The notes beneath the pieces were generated by a model. It was given only the letters and a program-made list of their open reading frames with translations. It did not search any database and was not told the DNA's origin. The position numbers and the translations under genes are program-made. Positions 1-5,745 of a DNA stretch of 18,201 bases are shown here, in pieces. Position 1 is the first letter of the stretch. The number at the start of each line of letters is the position of its first letter. Origin of the DNA: Bacteroidota bacterium (GTDB taxonomy: Bacteria > Bacteroidota > Bacteroidia > Flavobacteriales > Flavobacteriaceae); assembly GCA_024278565.1 (NCBI GenBank), contig JAJRSY010000105.1, forward strand, positions 1 to 18,201, in the 5' to 3' direction.

Positions 1-8
1 CCGAAACA

Positions 9-1025
9 TTATGGTGCCAATGCCAAGTACCTTCCGTAATTTTGACCATACCCGAAAATACGGTTTTCGTGCTGCGCACGAAGGCAATTCAGCCCTGCGC
101 CAAGAGCGCAGGGTGTTCTTGCCAGTCTCATAAATGGAATTTTCCATAGTTTTAAATTTAAATTAAAGGGTAAAAAGTAAAGCACAATGCCGCCTATCAT
201 TACTAAACTGAAACTGTACAGGCCCATTAAAATCGCAATACCTGCGTGTAAAGATATCCCCACATAAAAGAAAACAAATTTGTTCTCTCTTTTTAAGAAC
301 AGGGCAAATGATAGAGCCAGATGGGATAGTATTACCCACCATGTAAGAAAAAAGACAGCTTTGGATCCTATAAAAGGGTTTATTAAATTTACAAAAAAAT
401 CACTAAGCCCAAAGTATTTGCCCTGTAATATATAATACATTGCGGTACCGTTTGTCCATTCCTCTAGCTTGTATATTTTTTCCACCGCCGTATGAAAATA
501 TATGAAGGCCATTTGTACAGCTATTACAGTAAAAAAAAGGCTACCCAAAAACATGGTAAAACTTTTTACCTTTATGGGTGCGCTCCAATGATTTACTCGT
601 GAATCTAAAAGTGTAATTGGCACTATTAAGGCTGTTAGAATTGTGCCTATCTGATCACCCCCATCTAAGTAAAGACAGGCACTATGAAAACTGTGAAAAA
701 CCCAAAAATGAAGCAGACCTGTTATTCTTGGAAAGTAACCAGAAATTACGAACCCAAGTATAGCGATAACCGTAACTTTAGACCAAATTAGGTTATCATA
801 TCCAATTAGTGCAAAAAGGTTTATACGATTATATAGCAGATTTGATTGGTCAAGACTATTTAAGATGTGACTGTCAAACATCAAATATACGTCTGTAAAA
901 ATAAACGAGCTCAATAGCGAGAGTGCAATTAGAGACCTACCAAGCCCGTACACCCAAGTAAAGGGGTTTACATCACTTTGTGTGACATTTTCATTCTGTA
1001 TTGTTCCTAATATGGACTGCAACAT
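9..1025 (-). CDS. sdpB: SdpB-like polytopic membrane protein (HTTM/VKGC-related) of an SDP-type toxin operon
   Basis: A 338-residue protein with about eight hydrophobic segments (roughly residues 28-50, 82-100, 104-116, 125-141, 155-178, 222-245, 252-270 and 272-287). It also has a histidine-rich turn with HFWVFHSFHSACLYLDGGD near residues 106-124. Size, topology and position directly after an SdpA-like gene fit the SdpB family. In Bacillus subtilis SdpB is a membrane protein, related to the HTTM/vitamin-K-carboxylase fold, that is required together with SdpA to convert pro-SdpC into active SDP. The ATG at 1025 lies inside the end of sdpA (35-nt overlap), suggesting translational coupling. 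The last 35 or so residues (from ARTPCALGAG) are encoded by two GC-rich perfect hairpins and look unlike the rest of the protein, so the original C terminus may have been replaced by a repeat. The identification is by recalled family features and context, not by search. Confidence 0.72.
   Translation of the reverse strand: MLQSILGTIQNENVTQSDVNPFTWVYGLGRSLIALSLLSSFIFTDVYLMFDSHILNSLDQSNLLYNRINLFALIGYDNLIWSKVTVIAILGFVISGYFPRITGLLHFWVFHSFHSACLYLDGGDQIGTILTALIVPITLLDSRVNHWSAPIKVKSFTMFLGSLFFTVIAVQMAFIYFHTAVEKIYKLEEWTNGTAMYYILQGKYFGLSDFFVNLINPFIGSKAVFFLTWWVILSHLALSFALFLKRENKFVFFYVGISLHAGIAILMGLYSFSLVMIGGIVLYFLPFNLNLKLWKIPFMRLARTPCALGAGLNCLRAQHENRIFGYGQNYGRYLALAP
66..113. repeat. Two adjacent perfect hairpins in the 3' end of sdpB
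   Basis: The first is TTCGTGC-TGC-GCACGAA at 66-82 (7-bp stem, 3-nt loop). The second is CCCTGCGC-CAAGA-GCGCAGGG at 93-113 (8-bp stem, 5-nt loop). Outer arms GGCAA (83-87) and TTGCC (119-123) extend the second structure around an internal loop. The GC content is far above the AT-rich sdp genes. There is no T-run, so this looks more like a dispersed palindromic element than a terminator. Confidence 0.6.
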
Positions 1026-1566
1026 ATTTTAATTGAGTTGTTTTCTTAATTTTGTTCCATTCCCACGGTATGGGCTTAGACCTTGTTATTACATATTTAC
1101 CCTCATTAAGACCCTTAACGTCTAATTTTACGCTCTTGTAGACAAGTGTATCGGAATTTTTCAAAAGAACTTTCTCAAAAATGTCGCTATCTAAAACTTC
1201 CCAACTGTCCTTTCCGACCGATTGCACGGCCTTCCCAATTTCTACTAATCTAACGCGATTCTTTCTGGAAAGGCCAAAAAGATTGTAGGTGGAATTGTTG
1301 CGTAGATTTAATTTGGTGGCACCATTGTCAGAAATAGAATAAATATCAAATGTTTCATCATGTTTTGGACTTTTTGTAAAAAACCCGAAGGCCTCCATAA
1401 ATATTGTACTACTAACCTGCTTAAAATGAGGGCTTACATCATTTGACAAAATACTAAGACCTCTTTGAGAGCTGATAGCTATGTATAAGAAGATTGCGAC
1501 AAAACAGATAACGGTCGCAATCCTCAGGATAAGATTTTTTTTGAATTTAAAATCCTTAGTACGCAT
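991..1566 (-). CDS. sdpA: SdpA-like protein of an SDP-type antimicrobial peptide operon
   Basis: A 191-residue protein with one N-terminal membrane segment (about residues 13-32), then a soluble domain. It carries FGFFTKSPK at 60-68 and IPWEW at 166-170, which match my recollection of the conserved SdpA family blocks (an FFT-[KR]-x-P motif and a late PWxW motif). In Bacillus subtilis SdpA is needed with SdpB for maturation of the SdpC toxin precursor; the biochemical role is not settled. The ATG at 1566 overlaps the end of the upstream sdpC C-terminal frame by 11 nt, and its own stop lies inside sdpB. The three genes are therefore packed as one translationally coupled operon. Lysine- and asparagine-rich, AT-rich coding unlike the core genes to the right. 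Confidence 0.75.
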   Translation of the reverse strand: MRTKDFKFKKNLILRIATVICFVAIFLYIAISSQRGLSILSNDVSPHFKQVSSTIFMEAFGFFTKSPKHDETFDIYSISDNGATKLNLRNNSTYNLFGLSRKNRVRLVEIGKAVQSVGKDSWEVLDSDIFEKVLLKNSDTLVYKSVKLDVKGLNEGKYVITRSKPIPWEWNKIKKTTQLKYVAVHIRNNTE

Positions 1567-1849
1567 AATCTATAAGCTCTGCCAACATCATTTTATAGCC
1601 CAAATCATCATGGTTTCCCTTCTGGGCACCTATAGACACATCATCCTTTCCTGTACCCCAATCTGAATAGACCTCAATGTAAATGGCGCCACCAATAAAG
1701 AATAGTACCCCACCACCAATAAAGACTAGTAAATAAGCTCCTATCGCCACAAGAGCAAAAAGAACAACAAGAAAAACTATTATAATTCCCGCTTGATCAT
1801 TATTAAAATTTTTGCTTTCTAAGTTTTCTTTTTTGGCAAAATCCACCAC
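1556..1849 (-). CDS. sdpC: C-terminal, hydrophobic part of an SdpC-like toxin precursor (second half of a split gene)
   Basis: An open frame of 97 residues from a GTG at 1849. The frame is open further upstream to a TAA at 1919-1921, adding 22 residues that read GGISPKDYDLTTADG and so on. Residues 20-58 form a 39-residue glycine-rich hydrophobic stretch, followed by an acidic and charged tail. That matches where the mature, membrane-active SDP peptide sits in Bacillus subtilis SdpC. The first half of the gene ends only 56 bases upstream in another frame; a -1 shift at TAAAAAG (minus strand, 1921-1915) joins them. Read alone it would be a small membrane protein, but the continuity of coding sense above the GTG argues that it is the rest of sdpC. 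No cysteine is present, unlike B. subtilis SDP, which has a Cys pair. Confidence 0.6.
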   Translation of the reverse strand: MVDFAKKENLESKNFNNDQAGIIIVFLVVLFALVAIGAYLLVFIGGGVLFFIGGAIYIEVYSDWGTGKDDVSIGAQKGNHDDLGYKMMLAELIDYAY

Positions 1850-1905
1850 TTTTTTATTATACTTTTGAATTCCATCAGCGGTAGTTAGGTCATAATCTTT
1901 AGGGC

Positions 1906-2421
1906 TTATTCCACCTTTTTATAGGCCAAATCAACTAATTTTACATCTTCCAAAACTGTTTCATTTTGAATCAAAGCAGTGTTTAAAATTCCTGCCGCGT
2001 GCTTGACAGTTCGATCTAAAAGGTCAACATCTCGGCTTGTAATGCTTTTCTTGAGATTTCCAAAAATCGTTGGATCGATTTTTTTAACTTCTTTAATAAT
2101 GCCCTCTCGGAAATTGGTGATTTGTGCTTTTATCTCTGTTTTAGAATTAAGGTTGTTCGATTTCATACTTGATACCATAGCTGGGCTTTCCATTATAGCA
2201 TCGGTTTTTAATCGCAGCTGTTTTAAAGAAGGTATTTGGTCTGCAAAATCCCCTTCTAGGAAAAACAAACCTCTAAAGATGTCTTCTCCGCTGTAAAGGT
2301 CTAGTTCGTGTATTTCGTTTGCTAATTCTTCTCTTTTCGAGCAGGATTGAAAAAGTCCAAATAAGAAGACCAACGATAGCAATGTGGCCAAGCTTCGACA
2401 GTTTTGTTTTAATTTTTTCAT
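1906..2421 (-). CDS. sdpC: SdpC-like toxin precursor, N-terminal part (split by frameshift)
   Basis: From the ATG at 2421 this reads 171 residues. A more distant ATG at 2475 is also in frame, but the signal peptide (KKLKQNCRS, then a hydrophobic LATLLSLVFLFGLF core and QSC27, a weak lipobox) fits the internal start. Residues 43-54 read YSGEDIFRGLFF, followed by EGDFADQIP. They align with FSGEDYFRGLLFGQGEV in B. subtilis SdpC, the family's hallmark. Later DPTIFGNLKKSITSRDVD resembles DQPQYMDELKQSIDSKDPK of SdpC. The frame ends early at VE-stop (1906-1908), just before the toxin segment. With a -1 shift after AAA-AAG it continues into the 1849-1556 frame and gives about 288 residues. Possible explanations are a true frameshift mutation, an assembly error in the A-run, or recoding. 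Confidence 0.72.
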   Translation of the reverse strand: MKKLKQNCRSLATLLSLVFLFGLFQSCSKREELANEIHELDLYSGEDIFRGLFFLEGDFADQIPSLKQLRLKTDAIMESPAMVSSMKSNNLNSKTEIKAQITNFREGIIKEVKKIDPTIFGNLKKSITSRDVDLLDRTVKHAAGILNTALIQNETVLEDVKLVDLAYKKVE

Positions 2422-2576
2422 GGTAGATGTGTTTTGGTTTAAGTGTTCTGGCTGAGTCTTACTATTCAAGAGCATATTCGTAGGAATACAATTATTCTAT
2501 TAGTAAAAATTATATGAAATCAAATATTATAAAATTTATTCCACTTTACAACTATAATAAGTTCTAAGAGTGGTGG

Positions 2577-2584
2577 TATATTTG
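2577..2584 (+). promoter_or_regulatory. Putative -7 box for the XRE regulator
   Basis: TATATTTG fits the Bacteroidota -7 consensus TAnnTTTG and lies 25 bases before the ATG at 2610. No clear -33 TTG is seen at the usual distance. Confidence 0.5.
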
Positions 2585-2609
2585 GTTCTATTTCAAAACC
2601 TTATACGCT

Positions 2610-2966
2610 ATGAAACACGATCTGGGAGCTAAAATTCATAAAATAAGAGCTTTAAAAGGCTACACTCAAGACTATATGGCCGCAAAATTAGAGGTAAGCC
2701 AACGTGCCTATAGCAAGTTAGAGAACAATGAGACCAAATTGAATTGGGATCGTCTCACAGAAATTTCAAAAATATTGGAAATCGAACCTGTGGAACTGGT
2801 TTCTTTCGATGATAGTCTGGTTTTTCACAACTGCCAACAATCTGGCAAATTTAACGACATCAATAACCACTTTCCCAAGGAATTAAAGCAACAATACGAA
2901 AACCAGATTACACATTTAAAGGAGGAAGTGCAATTTTTAAGGGGGCAGCTGGGTAAAAAGAGTTGA
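2610..2966 (+). CDS. XRE-family helix-turn-helix regulator
   Basis: A 118-residue protein. Residues about 6-62 form a Cro/C1-type helix-turn-helix: IHKIRALKGYTQDYMAAKLE, then the recognition helix VSQRAYSKLENNETKLN. The C-terminal part is charged (QQYENQITHLKEEVQFLRGQL, about residues 92-114) and looks like a short coiled coil for dimerisation. It is transcribed away from the sdp operon, with 188 bases between the two ATGs, so it could control that operon, itself, or neither. Small XRE proteins with this HTH plus coiled-coil layout are common in Bacteroidota. SdpR of Bacillus is an ArsR-type protein, so this is not an orthologue of that repressor. Confidence 0.85.
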   Translation: MKHDLGAKIHKIRALKGYTQDYMAAKLEVSQRAYSKLENNETKLNWDRLTEISKILEIEPVELVSFDDSLVFHNCQQSGKFNDINNHFPKELKQQYENQITHLKEEVQFLRGQLGKKS

Positions 2967-3064
2967 TTTCTTTCACTATCTACCAAAAAAAATCTTCAAA
3001 TTCTATCTTGAATATTCCGCTTTTAAGTAAGAAATCAATATCTTCTAGTTCTAATTTTCGTAAA

Positions 3065-3300
3065 ATGAAGGACGTAGGGATTAAAAAAAGCTGATCGATG
3101 AAATAAATTTATCGAACAACACTGATTTATTGGAAGAACCATATCGCTTTCTTAATCTTGAAAACTATATACAAGAAATCTACCCCCTAAGCAAAGATCA
3201 GCACACGACAATTGCCGAGGCGCGCAACCAGATTAAAAATGGTCATTATTTGACGAATGGGCAAGCCAACGAAGAAATCGACAAATGGCTAGACGAATAA
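3065..3300 (+). pseudogene. Frameshifted antitoxin (addiction-module family)
   Basis: Starting at ATG 3065 the frame reads MKDVGIKK and runs into TGA after a run of seven A (3083-3089). One extra A restores a 78-residue protein that continues LIDEINLSNN... and ends ...NEEIDKWLDE at 3300. Its middle, AEARNQIKNGHYLTNGQA, and the acidic end with EEIDKWL resemble the addiction-module antitoxins found with RelE/ParE toxins in Flavobacteriia (from memory). The downstream toxin remnant overlaps its last codons, as in an intact pair. Either a decayed gene or a homopolymer error in the sequence. Confidence 0.65.
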
Positions 3301-3587
3301 TTTGGTCGAAAAGGGCGCAACATGATAGAAAAGAAATTTTAGCTTATTAGAACAAGAGAAACGAATCGAATTCTTACAGCAAGAAACTAAACGAATTTTT
3401 CAAAGAAGCGGTAAAGTTAATTGCGGTTTATCCGGAAATCGGAAAGCCGACCGATGATGAAAATTCCAGAATAAAAATCGTCAGGGATTACTTATTGATT
3501 TACGAGATAAACGAAAAAAAAACATCTTCTTATATTAGGGTTGGCAACAATATCACAAAATTTGGATTTGGTTCGAATTTGGTGTAA
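3285..3587 (+). pseudogene. RelE/ParE-type toxin remnant with in-frame nonsense codon
   Basis: From ATG 3285 the frame reads MARRIIWSKRAQHDRKEILAY and then TAG (3348-3350). It continues without further stop as NKRNESNSYSKKLNEFF, ...YPEIGKPTDDENSRIKIVRD and YLLIYEI, the usual RelE/ParE core. Family members have Trp at the stop (AYWNKRN), so TGG to TAG is the simplest explanation. Past a run of nine A (3514-3522) the frame no longer matches the family's end, while another frame there looks better, which suggests a second lesion. The gene overlaps the antitoxin remnant by 16 bases, as intact pairs do. Judged non-functional. Confidence 0.7.
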
Positions 3588-3602
3588 TTTAGCACCAAAT
3601 TC
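3575..3602. promoter_or_regulatory. Inverted repeat at the parDE promoter (candidate autoregulatory operator)
   Basis: GAATTTGGTG (3575-3584) and CACCAAATTC (3593-3602) are perfect 10-bp arms around an 8-base spacer, TAATTTAG. The spacer is one base off the -7 motif TAnnTTTG. It ends eight bases before the parD ATG. ParD-family antitoxins bind palindromes at their own promoter, so this is a plausible operator (inference). Confidence 0.5.
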
Positions 3603-3610
3603 TATTTATT

Positions 3611-3847
3611 ATGGCTAGACAGAGCATATCGTTTACACGACCAAATGACGAATGGTTAAAAACCCAAGTAGACAATCAAGAATACTCTAGTAAAAGCGAA
3701 CTGGTTAATGACTTAATTCGTCAAGCAAGAAACCAACAAATCGAAATTGACTGGATTAAATCTAAATTGGAGAAAGCTGAAGATAGCGGATTTACCAATG
3801 ATAGCAAGGAGCAAATCTTAGCGCAATCCAAGTCTATTCTTAAATGA
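3611..3847 (+). CDS. parD: ParD-type ribbon-helix-helix antitoxin
   Basis: A 78-residue protein. The N-terminal half begins with a short beta strand, RQSISFTRP, followed by two helices including NQEYSSKSELVNDLIRQA (about residues 22-39). This is the ribbon-helix-helix DNA-binding and dimerisation unit of ParD. The charged C-terminal half (IDWIKSKLEKAEDSGF) would bind and neutralise the toxin. The TGA overlaps the start of parE by four bases (ATGA at 3844-3847), the standard arrangement for a co-translated antitoxin-toxin pair. A 10-bp inverted repeat sits directly upstream and could be its operator. Full family length and intact. Confidence 0.9.
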   Translation: MARQSISFTRPNDEWLKTQVDNQEYSSKSELVNDLIRQARNQQIEIDWIKSKLEKAEDSGFTNDSKEQILAQSKSILK

Positions 3848-4131
3848 TTAAGTATAAATTAAGCAACGAAGCCAAAAACGACCTGATACGTATACATCGT
3901 TACGGGGTCAAAAAGTTTGGAATGACACAAGCGGACAAATATTTTGATTCGTTTTTTGAATATTTCGTCATTATTGCCAAAAAACCTTATTCATTTGAAT
4001 CGGTCGAATATATAAAAGAAGGGTACCGACGGTGCGTATGTGGTTCTGATAGTATTTATTATAAAATAAACAACCATGTTGTTGATATAATGGCAATTGT
4101 TGGAAGACAGGATTTGAAAAATATACTTTAG
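3844..4131 (+). CDS. parE: ParE/RelE-superfamily toxin
   Basis: A 95-residue protein with the ParE pattern: a starting strand IKYKLSNEAKNDLIRI, helix HRYGVKKFGMTQADKYFDSFFEYFVIIAKKP, strands EGYRRCVCGSDSIYYKINNHVVDIMAIVGRQD and a short end LKNIL. This resembles the ParE subfamily with a 'GxRR...H.I.Y' core and a terminal R-x-D. ParE toxins poison DNA gyrase; RelE relatives cut mRNA on the ribosome. The pairing with a ParD-type antitoxin favours ParE. It follows parD with a four-base overlap. It lies next to a decayed toxin-antitoxin pair, so the locus seems to collect such modules. Intact. Confidence 0.88.
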   Translation: MIKYKLSNEAKNDLIRIHRYGVKKFGMTQADKYFDSFFEYFVIIAKKPYSFESVEYIKEGYRRCVCGSDSIYYKINNHVVDIMAIVGRQDLKNIL

Positions 4132-4414
4132 ACCGCGAACGTAAAAATACTGTTTCCAAAATACTGCCTATAAACAATACGGGCTTAGAGCTTAATCGAA
4201 AGGTCTGCATATATTTATAAAGACCGCAAAATCTTATGGATTTTGCTCTGGGCAACAAAAAATAAAATAAAACAAAAAGATTTCGCTATGTGCTTGGCGG
4301 AAAGTAATCGCTCGTTTGCCCACGTACTGTTCATAGCCCAAACGATATGGGATAGCAGACAAAATCCTAAAAAATTGAGTGCACTATCAAAAGCATAAGA
4401 GCTGCCCGTAATTT
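4132..4414. other. Intergenic stretch with one perfect hairpin
   Basis: No convincing gene is seen here. GCAAAATC-TTATG-GATTTTGC (4226-4246) is a perfect 8-bp stem, directly preceded by a GGTCT/AGACC pair (4202-4206 and 4221-4225). The sequence is AT-rich and may contain the ends of both convergent transcripts (parE on plus, yjbQ on minus), though no classic T-run follows the stem. Confidence 0.4.
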
Positions 4415-4837
4415 TCAAACACCGAAGGCAGATAGTACCAAATTACGGCCAGAGGCTCTATCTCGATGCTCACACAAATAAATACCCTGCCAAACCCCCA
4501 TGTTCAATTTACCGTTTGTTATGGGTATCTGAACCGAAGCACCCATCAACGAAGCCTTGATATGCGCGGGCATATCATCAGGCCCTTCATAGGTATGTGT
4601 ATAATAAGGGGCATTTTCCGGTACCATCTTGTTGATATGGTTTTCAAAATCGACCCGTACAGAGGGGTCTGCATTTTCATTGATCGTCAGGCTCGCCGAG
4701 GTATGTTTGATAAACACCTGTAACAATCCTGTTTGAACCGATTTGAGTTCGGGCAAAGCACTTAAAATGGTTTCTGTAATTAAATGAAAACCTCTTTTAT
4801 AAGCTGGTAAACGGACTTCTTTTTGGTATGATTTCAT
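4415..4837 (-). CDS. yjbQ: YjbQ family protein (UPF0047, secondary thiamine-phosphate synthase-like)
   Basis: A 140-residue protein from the ATG at 4837, starting MKSYQKEVRLPAYKRGFHLI. The conserved YjbQ features are present: IKHTSASLTINENADPSV in the middle and the C-terminal LNMGVWQGIYLCEHRDR. The family forms trimers with a His-rich site; E. coli YjbQ has weak thiamine-phosphate synthase activity in vitro and the physiological role is unclear. An upstream in-frame codon at 4876 would add 13 residues. I prefer 4837 because it matches the usual family start and because a -7 box (TACTTTTG, minus strand, 4866-4859) lies between the two. It shares the intergenic region with a divergent HAD phosphatase gene. 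Confidence 0.88.
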   Translation of the reverse strand: MKSYQKEVRLPAYKRGFHLITETILSALPELKSVQTGLLQVFIKHTSASLTINENADPSVRVDFENHINKMVPENAPYYTHTYEGPDDMPAHIKASLMGASVQIPITNGKLNMGVWQGIYLCEHRDRASGRNLVLSAFGV

Positions 4838-4858
4838 CGCATTTTTTGATTTATACTT

Positions 4859-4866
4859 CAAAAGTA
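4859..4866 (-). promoter_or_regulatory. Putative -7 box for yjbQ
   Basis: Minus strand TACTTTTG fits TAnnTTTG and is 21 bases before the ATG at 4837. It supports that start over the upstream one at 4876. Confidence 0.45.
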
Positions 4867-4906
4867 AAACTTTCACCGATATCTAAATAATTAAAGCCAT
4901 AACATA

Positions 4907-4914
4907 TACCTTTG
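4907..4914 (+). promoter_or_regulatory. Putative -7 box for the HAD phosphatase gene
   Basis: TACCTTTG fits TAnnTTTG and lies 21 bases before the ATG at 4936. It is arranged back to back with the yjbQ box. Confidence 0.45.
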
Positions 4915-4935
4915 CCCATTTGAACAAATACTAAA

Positions 4936-5745
4936 ATGAACTTATCACATATTAAAATGGTGGTCACCGATATGGACGGTACCCTCTTAAACTCAAACCA
5001 TGAGGTGAGCGACCGCTTTTTTGAACTGTTCGCAGAACTAAAAAAACAAAAAATTATATTTGTCGCCGCAAGCGGAAGACAATACAATAGTATTATCGAC
5101 AAGCTAAGTTCCATTCAAAACGATATTATCGTCATCGCCGAAAATGGCGGTTTCGTCATGCACAGGGAAGAGGAACTATTATCAACACCATTGGATAGGA
5201 GCAGCAGAAACAGCGTGTTAAAAACCATTGGGAACCTTAAAAACATTCACCCTGTACTCTGCGGAAAGAAAAATGCTTTCATAACAGAGCATTCTGACGG
5301 GTTTATTGATCTGCTACGACAATACTACACCTCATTTGAAATTGTCAATGACCTGACACAGGTTGATAGCGAAATCTTGAAAGTGGCTGTCTATCATTCT
5401 GAAAGTTCTGAAGCGTATATTTATCCTTTTGTAAAACATTTAGAAAATGAATTCAAGGTAAAAGTTTCTGGTGAAAACTGGGTAGATATATCATGTCTGA
5501 ACGCTCATAAAGGGTATGCCCTTCAAAAAGTGCAGGAACGTTATGGTATAACGTCAAAAGAAACACTGGTTTTTGGTGACTATAACAACGATTTGGAAAT
5601 GTTGGCCATGGCCGACTTTAGTTTTGCGATGGACAATGCCCATCAAAATGTATTGAAAGCGGCGAAGTATACTACAACTAGTAACGACAATTTTGGAGTG
5701 GAGCGAATTCTCAAAAAACTTCTAGAGGATAAAAAACAAGCCTAG
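4936..5745 (+). CDS. Cof-type HAD-IIB family phosphatase
   Basis: A 269-residue cytoplasmic hydrolase. Motif I is DMDGT at residues 12-16 (Asp12 the nucleophile, Asp14 the acid/base). Motif II is in FVAASGR near 43-49. Motif III lysine is likely the one in NAHKGYAL near 190. Motif IV is GDYNND at 214-219, for Mg2+ binding. The long insert between motifs II and III is the C2B cap of the Cof/YbiV group, which acts on sugar phosphates, nucleotides or FMN/PLP; the substrate cannot be told from sequence. The TAG stop at 5743-5745 overlaps the stop of the convergent downstream gene inside the palindrome CCTAGG. Length is normal for the family. Confidence 0.92.
   Translation: MNLSHIKMVVTDMDGTLLNSNHEVSDRFFELFAELKKQKIIFVAASGRQYNSIIDKLSSIQNDIIVIAENGGFVMHREEELLSTPLDRSSRNSVLKTIGNLKNIHPVLCGKKNAFITEHSDGFIDLLRQYYTSFEIVNDLTQVDSEILKVAVYHSESSEAYIYPFVKHLENEFKVKVSGENWVDISCLNAHKGYALQKVQERYGITSKETLVFGDYNNDLEMLAMADFSFAMDNAHQNVLKAAKYTTTSNDNFGVERILKKLLEDKKQA

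Noticed and set aside
61..123. CRISPR array or integron attC site
   Set aside because: Only two different hairpins, no regular repeat-spacer units, and no integrase or cas gene in view.
1481..1666. Plus-strand open frame across the sdpC-sdpA junction
   Set aside because: Antisense to two better-supported genes, no family features.
1906..1925. Programmed -1 frameshift as the settled explanation for sdpC
   Set aside because: TAAAAAG is not the efficient AAAAAAG site and I saw no strong downstream stem, so it is kept only as one of three options.
3971..4258. Minus-strand open frame across parE
   Set aside because: It is the shadow of parE; the plus-strand frame has clear ParE features and a parD overlap.
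4215..4418. Minus-strand open frame after yjbQ (67 residues)
   Set aside because: Low-complexity, hydrophobic by chance, no start signal, and it overlaps a hairpin; treated as non-coding.
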